Assembly: GCF_001421765.1 (NCBI RefSeq)
Contig: NZ_LMLA01000001.1
Location: 791,199 to 855,198, forward strand
Reading direction: 5' to 3'
From: Sphingomonas sp. Leaf32
GTDB lineage: Bacteria; Pseudomonadota; Alphaproteobacteria; Sphingomonadales; Sphingomonadaceae
Length of the DNA stretch: 64,000 nucleotides
The translations under genes and the position numbers were made by a program. The notes beneath the pieces were generated by a model that was not told the origin of the DNA, did no database searches, and saw only the letters and a list, made by a program, of their open reading frames with translations. Position 1 is the first letter of the stretch; every line of letters begins with the position of its first letter. This document shows, piece after piece, positions 37,127-45,657 of the stretch.

Positions 37127-39111
37127 TTCGATACCCGCAGCTTGGCGATCTGCGCGGCGATGTTGCTGAACGCGGTGTTGAGCTGGGCGGTGTTCGCCGC
37201 CTGATATGCACGGCCCCCGGCGGCGCATTGCTCGAGCATCGGGCTGAGCGTCGTGCCGAAGGCGATGACCCAGACGGTGATGTTCTTACGGCGCGCGACG
37301 TCGCACAGGGCAGACAGGCGGTTGGCGACGATGTCGTTCTGCTGCGTGTCGGTCGGCATCCCGTTCGTCCGGCGCTGGTCGAGCGCGGGCAGGCCATAGG
37401 CATCGTAGATCTGGCGGCTGGTATCGGTCTGACCGTCGGTCATGAAGATCAGGTGGCGCGAAATCTGGCTGCCGTTCGGCGCGGCCGTATTCTCGCTGGC
37501 GAACAGGCCGGTCGGCGACAGGAGGCGCAGGCCCCAAAGAAAGCCAATATCGTGATACGTGCCACCGCCGACGGTCAGGCCGTTGACGTAGCTTACCAGA
37601 TTGCCCTTGTTGATAACCTGCAGTTTCTGCGCAGGGCTGGGGCAATAGGCGAGGCGGTTGCCGTTGACATTATAGTCGCCGATATTCTGGTAGTTCGAAC
37701 TCGTCTTTACCGTCTGCGTCTGCCAGTTGTTGATCGCGTGCCGCGCGTAGACCACGTACGGCAGCCAGACCTTCCACTGTGTCGCCGGGTCGGATGTCGG
37801 GATCATGTCGACGTCGAGGTCATACGCCGCCGCAGGGATCGTGGGATAGGTGTCCTGCTTGACCGTCTGCCGCTCTTCGATGCACGCGGATGCGGCGTTC
37901 CATGAAATGTTACGGAACGCATGGTTATCGCCGACCTGAAGGCTGATCGTACCGCCGCTGACCGTCGATCCGGTGCCCTTCAACGTCCGTACGTCATATT
38001 CGACCGGGCGATACTGCCAGTTGTACGTCGTCTTGGAAGTCGTCGTGGTCTTACCCTTGTTCGGGTTCGGCTTGTAATAGTCGGTGCGGGTCTGGACGAC
38101 ATTGTCCCACCAGTTTTCGTAGACGGTGCAGACACCGTTCGAAATGCTTGCCGAGTAGGTACTGCCGTTCGCGCGTACCGTGCTGTACTGGGTATATTCG
38201 TTGTTGGGCGCGGACTGCCACGGATCGCTTTTCCATTGTTCCGCGTAGGTGTTGGCCGGCGCCACGCAGTTTTCGTTCGATCCCCGCCAGTTGCGCTGGC
38301 CCGAGGTCCCGCTCTGTCGTGTCCAGCCACTCCATTTATACCAGACATAGTCGGCATTGTCGGTCGTCGTGGAATTCGACGTGGTCGTGCCATCGGGAAT
38401 GCGCGACTGATAGGTCCATTTGTCGGCGACCCATTCGGGCTTCAGCAGCATCCCGACATTGACGTTGGACGAATACGGGACCGCGCCATAACGGACCTGC
38501 GTCCCCGTCTTCTTGGCGGATTCCACCGTGTCGTAGAAATTAATGACGGCCTTGCGCAGCCCGGTGATCTTGTTCGCACTGTCCCCCGGATTGGTGTCGG
38601 CCATCGACCCGGTGGTGTCGAGCACGAACATGACGTCCAGATTGGGGATTTCGAGCTTGGCTTCGCACGCGACCGAGATGGTCACCGGCGCGAAGCCGGC
38701 CATCCGCATCAACGTCATCGGCACCGTTGCGTTGGCGGTTCCCGCCACCTGGTTCTCGACCGTCCGTACGGGAACGAAGGATGGCGACTCCGATCCCATC
38801 ATCCCGGCCTTGAAATTGTTCGCGAAGAACGCCTGCGCCTGCTGCTGCGCATTCGTGTTGAAATCGGTGCCGTCCATGAACTTGCGGCCCGCCAGCACGC
38901 CCGCGTCGCACGCCTGTTGCAGCCGCACCTTCACGTAATAGACGCGGGCGGTGTCGATCGCGGACCCGGCAATGCCGACCAGCGGGATCAGCGCGACCGC
39001 CATCATCGCCAGCGTATTGCCGCGCCGGTCGCGTGCCAGCCGGCTGAGGATGCCCCCGGCCTTTGCCTTATGCTGCTCGCCCGCCGATCCGATCATGCCC
39101 GCCCAGTCCAT
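37123..39111 (-). CDS. TadG-like protein with VWA domain
   Basis: 662-residue protein. The N-terminal TadE/TadG helix is DRRGNTLAMMAVALIPLVGIAGSAIDTARVYYVKVRLQQACDAGVLAG (residues about 29-75), then a VWA domain with the MIDAS motif VMFVLDTTGSMADTNPGDSANK at about 155, a long Tyr/Trp/Asn-rich insert (residues about 220-420), and the distal VWA part HLIFMTDGQTDTS and NITVWVIAFGTTL. Its low-complexity aromatic insert is unlike the GC-rich neighbours. It is the first gene of the trio. TadG in other bacteria anchors or helps assemble Flp pili. Confidence 0.82.
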   Translation of the reverse strand: MDWAGMIGSAGEQHKAKAGGILSRLARDRRGNTLAMMAVALIPLVGIAGSAIDTARVYYVKVRLQQACDAGVLAGRKFMDGTDFNTNAQQQAQAFFANNFKAGMMGSESPSFVPVRTVENQVAGTANATVPMTLMRMAGFAPVTISVACEAKLEIPNLDVMFVLDTTGSMADTNPGDSANKITGLRKAVINFYDTVESAKKTGTQVRYGAVPYSSNVNVGMLLKPEWVADKWTYQSRIPDGTTTSNSTTTDNADYVWYKWSGWTRQSGTSGQRNWRGSNENCVAPANTYAEQWKSDPWQSAPNNEYTQYSTVRANGSTYSASISNGVCTVYENWWDNVVQTRTDYYKPNPNKGKTTTTSKTTYNWQYRPVEYDVRTLKGTGSTVSGGTISLQVGDNHAFRNISWNAASACIEERQTVKQDTYPTIPAAAYDLDVDMIPTSDPATQWKVWLPYVVYARHAINNWQTQTVKTSSNYQNIGDYNVNGNRLAYCPSPAQKLQVINKGNLVSYVNGLTVGGGTYHDIGFLWGLRLLSPTGLFASENTAAPNGSQISRHLIFMTDGQTDTSRQIYDAYGLPALDQRRTNGMPTDTQQNDIVANRLSALCDVARRKNITVWVIAFGTTLSPMLEQCAAGGRAYQAANTAQLNTAFSNIAAQIAKLRVSK

Positions 39112-39205
39112 CTGCCCTGGCGCAGGAGTCGCACCCTGCGCATATCACAGGCTTTCATGCCTGAACGGGGTTGACGGATGTTTAAGACGCAGGCTGATCG
39201 CCGCG

Positions 39206-39844
39206 ATGCACCATGATCCCGAACGCGCCCTTGCGCTTGCCTACGCCCCTGATAACGGCCGTCGTGCCGCGCTGTCCGCGCTGCTGGCGCTCGATACGGC
39301 ATTGGGGGACGTCGTGCGATCGACCACCCAGCCGGCATTGGGGCAGATCCGGCTGGCATGGTGGCGCGAGCAACTGGCGAAGCTGGACGGCGCAGCGCCA
39401 CCGGCGATGCCGGTGCTAGAAGCACTCTATGCCGATGTCCTGCCGCTGGGAGTGGGCGGTACCGACCTATCGGGGATCGTCGACGGCTGGGATGTGCTGA
39501 TCGAAGAGGAGACCCTTGATGATGCCGCGTTGCAACGTTTCGCCGAGGAGCGTGGCGGGCGTCTGTTCGCGTTGGCAGCGGCGATTCTAGGTGGTGATGC
39601 AGCGGTGGCGCGGCGGTTGGGGCAGGGCTGGGCGTTGTTCGACCTCGCCCGGCATCAAAGTGAACCCGCAACCGCCGCACGGGCGGATGCGCTGGCGCAA
39701 ACGGCATTGACCGGATCGCTGGCCGGGGTCGCCCGGTCGCTCGGGATGCTGGCGCTGTCGGCCCGGCTGGAACTGGCGGGTGTGCCGCAGGGCGGGCCGA
39801 AGCGTGCGGCGAGGCTGATGTGGTTCGGACTTGCCGGGCGATGA
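39206..39844 (+). CDS. Squalene/phytoene-synthase-like protein, short and probably non-catalytic
   Basis: 212-residue protein with ATG at 39206 and AGG upstream. It matches the squalene/phytoene synthase fold loosely: SALLALDTALGDVVRSTTQPALGQIRLAWWREQL near the N-terminus and FAEERGGRLFALAAAILGG. The two aspartate-rich substrate motifs (DxxxD) of active isoprenoid synthases are not present; the second is replaced by LFDLARHQSE. It resembles the short NDUFAF6-like assembly proteins (by family knowledge). Followed 38 bases later by the EF-hand gene. Confidence 0.72.
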   Translation: MHHDPERALALAYAPDNGRRAALSALLALDTALGDVVRSTTQPALGQIRLAWWREQLAKLDGAAPPAMPVLEALYADVLPLGVGGTDLSGIVDGWDVLIEEETLDDAALQRFAEERGGRLFALAAAILGGDAAVARRLGQGWALFDLARHQSEPATAARADALAQTALTGSLAGVARSLGMLALSARLELAGVPQGGPKRAARLMWFGLAGR

Positions 39845-39882
39845 CGGTTCGCGTGTAACGGGTCGAAATCGGGGGGCGGGCG

Positions 39883-40347
39883 ATGTGGCGATTCTTGGCA
39901 GGGGTTGGGTCGGCGCTGGCGCTGGTCGCGGCGGGGCTGTTCCTGTTTCGCAGCAATGCCGCGACCGAGAAGCTGCCCCCGCCGCCGGCCATGGCTGCCG
40001 CCATGCCCGAAGCGGATGCGGCATTGCCCGACGACTCTCCCGCCGCGACGGCGCGCACGCGCGAGCAGAAGCGGTTCGACCGCTATGACAAGGATCGCGA
40101 TGGCCGCATCACCCGCGACGAGTATCTGGCGTCGCGGCGCAAGGCCTATACGAAGCTCGACACCAATGGCGACGGGCGGCTGAGCTTCGACGAATGGGCG
40201 GCGAAGACTGCGACCAAGTTCACGACGGCCGACAAGGGGCGCGACGGCGCGCTCGACTCCGCCGAGTTCGCGACGACCGCGGTGAAGCGCAAGCCGAAGC
40301 GGCGGGTGGAATGTCCGCCGGCGACCACCACCGCCGACGATAGTTGA
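39883..40347 (+). CDS. Membrane-anchored EF-hand protein
   Basis: 154-residue protein with an N-terminal signal/anchor (residues about 4-22, LAGVGSALALVAAGLFLF), a Pro/Ala linker and three EF-hand loops: DKDRDGRITRDE, DTNGDGRLSFDE, and DKGRDGALDSAE, all with D-x-D/N-x-D-G positions. It ends with a Lys/Arg tail and a Cys. Likely a periplasmic Ca2+-binding protein. The stop is embedded in the palindrome at 40344 upstream of the MerR gene. Confidence 0.85.
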   Translation: MWRFLAGVGSALALVAAGLFLFRSNAATEKLPPPPAMAAAMPEADAALPDDSPAATARTREQKRFDRYDKDRDGRITRDEYLASRRKAYTKLDTNGDGRLSFDEWAAKTATKFTTADKGRDGALDSAEFATTAVKRKPKRRVECPPATTTADDS

Positions 40348-40359
40348 CGTTCACGTCAA
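40344..40359. promoter_or_regulatory. MerR operator candidate, TTGACGT-TC-ACGTCAA
   Basis: Perfect palindrome TTGACGT/ACGTCAA with a 2-base centre, followed by CGTAAAC. It lies 20 bases before the MerR ATG at 40380 and resembles the LiuR/MerR-type operators of acyl-CoA degradation regulons. Likely autoregulation and control of the downstream acyl-CoA dehydrogenase. Confidence 0.65.
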
Positions 40360-40379
40360 CGTAAACTAGCTTCGACGGC

Positions 40380-40823
40380 ATGGCAGCTTCCACCGCCCTC
40401 GCCGTCGAATCGCCCGAAGCCGACCGCTTCTCGATCACCGATCTGTGCAACGAATTCGGCGTCACCGCGCGGGCGTTGCGTTTCTACGAGGATGAAGGGC
40501 TGATCGCGCCGGAGCGGCGTGGCCTTTCCCGCATTTATTCGCAGCGCGACCGCGCCCGGCTGGCGTGGATTTTGCGCGGCAAACGCGTCGGGTTCAGCCT
40601 CGCCGACATCCGCGAGATGATCGACCTGTACGACATCGGCGATGGTCGGGTCGTGCAGCGGCAGGTCACGGTGCAGAAGTGCCGCGACCGGATCGCGCTG
40701 CTCGAAAACCAGCGCCGCGACATCGACGCCGCGATCGCCGAACTGGGCGAATTCGTCGCGACGATCGAGGCGCTACCCCATCAGAATGCCCCACAAGAGG
40801 GCGCTTCCCCGGAGAAGGATTGA
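40380..40823 (+). CDS. MerR family transcriptional regulator
   Basis: 147-residue regulator. The MerR winged helix-turn-helix covers residues 15-85: SITDLCNEFGVTARALRFYEDEGLIAPERRGLSRIYSQRDRARL, followed by a coiled dimerisation helix (VQKCRDRIALLENQRRDIDAAIAELG). The C-terminal effector part is short, as in the LiuR-like group. Its stop is 4 bases before the acyl-CoA dehydrogenase ATG, so it is probably cotranscribed with and regulates that gene. Confidence 0.92.
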   Translation: MAASTALAVESPEADRFSITDLCNEFGVTARALRFYEDEGLIAPERRGLSRIYSQRDRARLAWILRGKRVGFSLADIREMIDLYDIGDGRVVQRQVTVQKCRDRIALLENQRRDIDAAIAELGEFVATIEALPHQNAPQEGASPEKD

Positions 40824-40827
40824 CCCC

Positions 40828-42630
40828 ATGCCGAGCTATACCCCGCCCGTCCGCGATACCCGCTTCATTCTCGATCATGTGCTGAAGATCGGCGATCATG
40901 CCGCGCTGCCCGGTTTCGCCAATGCGACGCCCGACACGGTCGAGGCAGTGCTGGAAGAGGGCGGCCGCTTCGTTGCCGAAGTGCTGTTCCCGCTGAACGC
41001 ATCGGGCGACCAGCAGGGCTGCACCCGCCATGCCGATGGCAGCGTGACGACGCCGGACGGGTTCAAGGACGCCTATCGCCAGTTCGTCGAATCGGGCTGG
41101 GGCACGTTGTCGGCGCCCGAGCAGTTCGGCGGACAGGCGATGCCGCATGTCGTGGCGACCGCGTTCGAGGAATATCTGATCTCGGCCAACATGGCGTTCG
41201 CCATGTATCCGGGGCTGACCCATGGCGCGATCGCCGCGCTGCTGGTGAAGGGCAGCCCGGAACAGCAGGCGATGTACGTGCCGAAAATGGTGTCGGGCGA
41301 ATGGGGCGGCACCATGAACCTGACCGAGCCGCAATGCGGCACCGATCTGGGCCTCATCAAGACCCGAGCGGTGCCGAACGACGACGGATCGTGGGCGATC
41401 ACGGGGACCAAGATCTTCATCTCGTCGGGCGAGCATGACCTGACCGACAACATCATCCACCTCGTCCTCGCCAAAACGCCGGGCGCGCCGGAAAGCTCGA
41501 AGGGGATTTCGTTGTTCGTGGTCCCGAAGTTCCTGGTGAACGACGACGGATCGCTGGGCGACCGTAACCCGGTGACCTGCGGGTCGATCGAACACAAGAT
41601 GGGCATTCATGCCAATTCGACCTGCGTCATGAACTATGACGGGGCAAAGGGCTGGTTGGTCGGCGAGGAAATGAAGGGCCTCGCCGCCATGTTCATCATG
41701 ATGAACGCCGCGCGGCTGGGCGTCGGGTTGCAGGGGCTAGGCGTGGCGGAGACCGCGTACCAGAACGCGGTGATCTACGCCGGCGACCGGCGGCAGGGGC
41801 GGGCGCTGACCGGTCCGGCCCAGCCGCAGGAAAAGGCGGACACGCTGTTCGTTCATCCCGATGTCCGCCGGATGCTGATGGAGGGCAAGGCGCTGACGGA
41901 GGGCTTGCGTGCGCTGTGCCTGTGGGGGGCGTTGCAGGTCGACCTGGCGCATATGAGCGAGGATACGGCGGCGCGCGAGCTGGCCGACGATCTGGTCGGG
42001 CTGCTGACCCCGGTCATCAAGGGCTATGGCACCGACAAGGGCTATGACGTCGCGACCAACGCGCAGCAGGTCTATGGCGGGCACGGCTACATCGCCGAAT
42101 GGGGCATGGAGCAATATGTCCGTGATGCCCGAATCGCGATGATCTATGAAGGCACCAACGGCGTGCAGGCGATGGACCTGGTCGGGCGCAAGCTGGCGCA
42201 GAATGGCGGTCGGGCGATCCAGCATTTCTTCCGCATCGTCGGCGAAGAGATCGCCGTCGCCAAGAATGCCGATGCGACCCGCGATTTTGCCGAGCGGCTG
42301 GAGCGGGGCCTCAAGGACCTGCAGGCGGCGACGATGTGGTTCATGGCCAACGGGATGCAGAACCCGAACCATGTCGGGGCCGGCGCGCATTCCTATATGC
42401 ACATCATGGGCGTCGTCGCGACCGGCCTGATGTGGCTGCGGATGCTGACGGCGGCCGAGGCGCTGGCGGCATCGGGCGAGGGCGATCCGGCGTTCATCGA
42501 GGGCAAACGGGTGACCGCGCGCTTCTATGCCGAGCGCATCATCCCCGAGACCGGCGCATTGCGGCGCAAGATCGAGGGCGGGGCGGATGCGGTCATGGCG
42601 CTCGATCCGGCGCTGTTCGCGCGGGGGTAA
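40828..42630 (+). CDS. Acyl-CoA dehydrogenase with C-terminal domain
   Basis: 600-residue flavoenzyme; longer than the standard 380 residues because of an extra C-terminal domain (the DmdC/AcdA-like class). Visible: MNLTEPQCGTDLGLIKTRAV (substrate-loop), TGTKIFISSGEHDL, the FAD-region and YGGHGYIAEWGMEQYVRDARIAMIYEGTNGVQAMDLVGR in the helical domain, then the 150-residue extension. ATG at 40828 after GGAGAAGG. Substrate (medium/long acyl-CoA or methylmercaptopropionyl-CoA) cannot be told from sequence alone. Confidence 0.93.
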   Translation: MPSYTPPVRDTRFILDHVLKIGDHAALPGFANATPDTVEAVLEEGGRFVAEVLFPLNASGDQQGCTRHADGSVTTPDGFKDAYRQFVESGWGTLSAPEQFGGQAMPHVVATAFEEYLISANMAFAMYPGLTHGAIAALLVKGSPEQQAMYVPKMVSGEWGGTMNLTEPQCGTDLGLIKTRAVPNDDGSWAITGTKIFISSGEHDLTDNIIHLVLAKTPGAPESSKGISLFVVPKFLVNDDGSLGDRNPVTCGSIEHKMGIHANSTCVMNYDGAKGWLVGEEMKGLAAMFIMMNAARLGVGLQGLGVAETAYQNAVIYAGDRRQGRALTGPAQPQEKADTLFVHPDVRRMLMEGKALTEGLRALCLWGALQVDLAHMSEDTAARELADDLVGLLTPVIKGYGTDKGYDVATNAQQVYGGHGYIAEWGMEQYVRDARIAMIYEGTNGVQAMDLVGRKLAQNGGRAIQHFFRIVGEEIAVAKNADATRDFAERLERGLKDLQAATMWFMANGMQNPNHVGAGAHSYMHIMGVVATGLMWLRMLTAAEALAASGEGDPAFIEGKRVTARFYAERIIPETGALRRKIEGGADAVMALDPALFARG

Positions 42631-42648
42631 GGCGGCATCACTAAAACC

Positions 42649-42750
42649 GTCATCCCGGCGAAGGCCGGGATCCATGGATAGGCGACACCCGCGGCAGTTC
42701 CTGCCATCGGCGACACCCCGTCCATGGATCCCGGCCTTCGCCGGGATGAC
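42649..42750. repeat. 30-base perfect inverted repeat around 42 bases
   Basis: Left arm at 42649-42678 and right arm at 42721-42750 are exact reverse complements (GTCATCCCGGCGAAGGCCGG... at the left end). This is a dispersed extragenic element typical of many alphaproteobacteria. It lies in the 270-base gene-free gap between the acyl-CoA dehydrogenase and purC. Confidence 0.85.
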
Positions 42751-42796
42751 AGGTGTACGATGGCCGAGCCTCGCACCTTTCGAAACCGGCCAAAGA

Positions 42797-42883
42797 CGTC
42801 ACCCCAGCGCAGGTTGGGGTCTCTCTCGCGGGCACCGCAACGCCGGACCGAGAAAGGCCACAGCCTGCTCTGGGGTGACGCTC
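42797..42883. repeat. Second palindromic repeat in the same gap
   Basis: Arms GTCACCCCAGCGCAGG and CCTGCTCTGGGGTGAC with one mismatch and about 54 bases between. It is a separate family from the 42649 element. Together they fill most of the space before the purC stop; no gene is seen. Confidence 0.7.
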
Positions 42884-42900
42884 GTTGTCGGGATTGGCCC

Positions 42901-43680
42901 TTACTTCTCGCGCTTCTTGCGATGCGTCTCTAGGTCGAGCACCGCCGAATCCGCGCCTTCGGGCAGCAGGCCCAGCCGCCGCGCGACTTCCTGATACGCC
43001 TCGACTTCGCCGCCCAGGTCGCGACGGAAGCGATCCTTGTCGAGCTTCTCGTTGGTGGTCATGTCCCACAGGCGGCAACCGTCCGGGCTGATCTCGTCGG
43101 CCAGGATGATGCGGCTGAAGTCATTGTCCCAGATACGGCCGAATTCGAGCTTGAAGTCGACCAGACGGATGTTGATCGCGGCAAACATGCCCGACAGGAA
43201 GTCGTTCACGCGGATCGCCATGTCGGCCATCTCGTGCAGTTCGTCCTGCGCCGCCCAGCCGAAGCACAGGATATGTTCGTCCGATACCATCGGATCGCCG
43301 AGTGCATCGTCCTTGTAATAATATTCGACGATCGTGCGGGGCAGTTGCTGCCCTTCCTCGATCCCCAGCCGCTTCGAAAGCGATCCGGCCGCGACGTTGC
43401 GCACGACGACCTCGATCGGCACGATCTCGACCTGCCGGATCAACTGCTCGCGCATGTTCAGGCGGCGGATGAAATGCGTCGGCACGCCGATATTGCCGAG
43501 CAGCGTGAAGACATGCTCGGAAATCCGGTTGTTCAGCACGCCCTTGCCGCTGATCGTACCCTTTTTCTGGGCGTTGAAGGCGGTGGCATCGTCCTTGAAA
43601 TACTGGATCAGCGTACCCGGCTCCGGACCCTCATAGAGGATCTTTGCCTTGCCTTCGTAGATCTGGCGGCGGCGAGCCAT
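42901..43680 (-). CDS. purC: Phosphoribosylaminoimidazole-succinocarboxamide synthase
   Basis: SAICAR synthase of purine synthesis, 259 residues. Visible: [36 protein letters not shown], the [12 protein letters not shown] segment, [32 protein letters not shown], and LEFGRI plus [13 protein letters not shown] in the active-site loop. ATG at 43680 after AAGGGAAT. The frame continues far upstream through the DUF4349 gene but has no plausible start there. Confidence 0.97.
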   Translation of the reverse strand: MARRRQIYEGKAKILYEGPEPGTLIQYFKDDATAFNAQKKGTISGKGVLNNRISEHVFTLLGNIGVPTHFIRRLNMREQLIRQVEIVPIEVVVRNVAAGSLSKRLGIEEGQQLPRTIVEYYYKDDALGDPMVSDEHILCFGWAAQDELHEMADMAIRVNDFLSGMFAAINIRLVDFKLEFGRIWDNDFSRIILADEISPDGCRLWDMTTNEKLDKDRFRRDLGGEVEAYQEVARRLGLLPEGADSAVLDLETHRKKREK

Positions 43681-43774
43681 GCGATTCCCTTCAACGAGAC
43701 GGCATGGGCCAGAGCAGTCGTGTCCGGCCCCCTGCGGAAAGCCGCCGCATAGCGGAAGGGGCGCGTCCGCGCAA

Positions 43775-44581
43775 TCAGCCCGCGTGCGGTACGCGCATCG
43801 GCAACAGATGCCGGACGCGGCGCCAGAGCAGCAGCCCGAACAGGACCAGCAGCAAGGGCGGCAGCGCCAGGCCCAGCAGCGCGAGCACGGTGCCGATCGT
43901 CCAGCGGGCCGAAGCGACCGAAAGATCGGCGGCGCGGGTGAAGGGGGACGCCGGATCGAAGCCGCGGATCGCCTGACCGGCGCGATATTCGAACACCACC
44001 GGCGTCGCGGCCAGCGCGGCGCGCTGTTCGGCGATCGCGGCGGCGGCTTCGCGTTCCGATCCGGTCGCGGCGGCGCGCTGCCGCTCCAGCTCCGCGCGGG
44101 CTTCGCGGCTGGTGGTGCCGCTGCGCCCGTCGATCGCGGCGCGGTCGGCAGCGGCGGCGTCGCGCGTCTGCGCCAGCTGGTCGATCCTGGCGCCTGCATC
44201 CTCGCCGGTGATCTCGGAATCGAGCAGCATACCCTCGGCGGCTTCGACCCCGCGTATGCCGTCGCGCCCGAAGCTGCGGGCCAGGTCGGGGGCCAGCGAA
44301 AAGCCGAGCATCGCCGAAATGTCGTTATCCTCGCTGCGGGTATAGCGCATCGCGGTGATCCGGCAGCGGGCGACGCCGAACCGTTCGCAGGCGGCCGCAT
44401 GTGCCTCCTGTACCGCCGCGATCCGCGCCGCCGGCAGGCGGAAGCCGTAGCGGTAGCTGAACGCGACACCCGGTGCGGCCGTGACATCGACGCCGGGCGC
44501 GGCCTGCTCCGAAGCATGGTCGGGTGCCTGGCTGCAGCCGGCGAGGATCAGCAACGTCAGAAAGGAAGTGCGAAACCGCAT
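43775..44581 (-). CDS. DUF4349-type lipoprotein
   Basis: 268-residue protein with ATG at 44581. The lipobox is in [20 protein letters not shown] (Cys16). Then a beta-rich region [28 protein letters not shown], an internal helical coiled region ([32 protein letters not shown]) and a C-terminal membrane helix ([23 protein letters not shown]). DUF4349 proteins are of unknown function and usually envelope-located. Upstream of purC on the same strand. Confidence 0.82.
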   Translation of the reverse strand: MRFRTSFLTLLILAGCSQAPDHASEQAAPGVDVTAAPGVAFSYRYGFRLPAARIAAVQEAHAAACERFGVARCRITAMRYTRSEDNDISAMLGFSLAPDLARSFGRDGIRGVEAAEGMLLDSEITGEDAGARIDQLAQTRDAAAADRAAIDGRSGTTSREARAELERQRAAATGSEREAAAAIAEQRAALAATPVVFEYRAGQAIRGFDPASPFTRAADLSVASARWTIGTVLALLGLALPPLLLVLFGLLLWRRVRHLLPMRVPHAG

Positions 44582-44649
44582 GGGCCACCTTTGCCTTAAT
44601 TGAGGCAAAAATGTGTCACAAATACGGCAAAGAGTCAAACGGCGAGCGT

Positions 44650-45513
44650 TCAGCAGGGCTTGGTCGCCTGTCGAACGAGGGTGACGGCCGCCTCCCAGGC
44701 AGCGGTTCCCGGAGCGATCAGCTCGACATGACCGGTGTCGGCGACCTCGTGAAGCGTCACGTCGTCACCTTGCCGCCGGGCCATTTCGGCAAAGGCCGGA
44801 GCCATGCGGGCCGGGACGATCCGGTCGTCGCGGCCGTTGACCAGATCGATCGGCACACCGATGGGCAGCAGGCACGCGACCGACGTGTCGGCGAAGCGGT
44901 CCGCCCGGTCGCCCACCAGTCTGGCGATGACGTCGGTGCCGCAGCCATTGTCCGGGCTGGCTTCGACTGCGGCGAGATCGGGCAGCCCGCCCAGGCTGAC
45001 GACATGGGCGATCGGCAGCGGCCGACCGCCGGCGAGGATGCTGTCCGGCGGCAGGCGATGGCGCGCGGCGAGCCACAGCGCGAGATGACCGCCCGCCGAA
45101 TGACCAAGCGCGACGATCCTCGACAGGTCGAGGTCGTGCGCGTCGGCATGGAGCCGCAACAGGTCGGTCGCGGCGGCAGCATCGCGAAAGGTCCCGGGAT
45201 AGCCGCCACCGTCGCGATCCACCCCGCGATAGTCGATGTTCCATACCGCGAAGCCGTTCGCGCGCAGGTCTGCCGCCGCCCAGTCCATCAGGCGGCGGTC
45301 GGCGATCGCGCTTTGCCAGCATCCGCCATGGACCATCACGACCGTCGGCCAGTGCTGCCGCGCTGGCCGCCCGGCCGGCACCCACAGGTCGACGACCTGC
45401 AGGCTGTCGTCGCCATAGCGCAATTGATGGTCCGGCTCGGGCCGCGGCCGTCCGGTCAGGTCGGGCCAGGTCATCGGAATCCAGGGTAAATCGCGCTTGC
45501 CTGTCGGTATCAT
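44650..45513 (-). CDS. Alpha/beta hydrolase
   Basis: 287-residue hydrolase of the esterase/lipase group. Motifs: HGGCWQ (oxyanion region), GHSAGGHLALW (nucleophile elbow with the serine), NGRDDRIVPARMAPAFAEM (acid) and DTGHVELIAPG (histidine), that is, the full triad. The ATG at 45513 is chosen because GGAGG lies 8 bases upstream; the frame runs on to 45549. Divergent from the TetR gene with a 144-base intergenic region that contains palindromes, so it is the likely target of that regulator. Confidence 0.9.
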   Translation of the reverse strand: MIPTGKRDLPWIPMTWPDLTGRPRPEPDHQLRYGDDSLQVVDLWVPAGRPARQHWPTVVMVHGGCWQSAIADRRLMDWAAADLRANGFAVWNIDYRGVDRDGGGYPGTFRDAAAATDLLRLHADAHDLDLSRIVALGHSAGGHLALWLAARHRLPPDSILAGGRPLPIAHVVSLGGLPDLAAVEASPDNGCGTDVIARLVGDRADRFADTSVACLLPIGVPIDLVNGRDDRIVPARMAPAFAEMARRQGDDVTLHEVADTGHVELIAPGTAAWEAAVTLVRQATKPC

Positions 45514-45550
45514 ACGGTCGATCCTCCGATAGGTGACATTAAACGACAAT

Positions 45551-45571
45551 CGATAGGCAATATCGTATAAT
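45551..45571. promoter_or_regulatory. Promoter/operator region between hydrolase and TetR gene
   Basis: Contains CGATA-GGCAA-TATCG inverted repeat (45551-45565) immediately followed by TATAAT at 45566-45571, a good -10 look-alike reading toward the TetR gene. The surrounding DNA is AT-richer than the window average. Confidence 0.45.
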
Positions 45572-45622
45572 AAAATTGTACCTCGGCGGATCGTTGGTTA
45601 AGGGGACGCCGGGGAAAGGCAA

Positions 45623-45641
45623 CGCTATCCGGGGGATAGCG
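45623..45641. promoter_or_regulatory. Perfect palindrome CGCTATCC-GGG-GGATAGCG upstream of the TetR gene
   Basis: 8-base perfect arms with a 3-base centre, 16 bases before the GTG at 45658. Either a TetR-type operator or a hairpin in the leader. The location between two divergent genes favours an operator. Confidence 0.5.
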
Positions 45642-45657
45642 GCAGGGGGCGTATATC

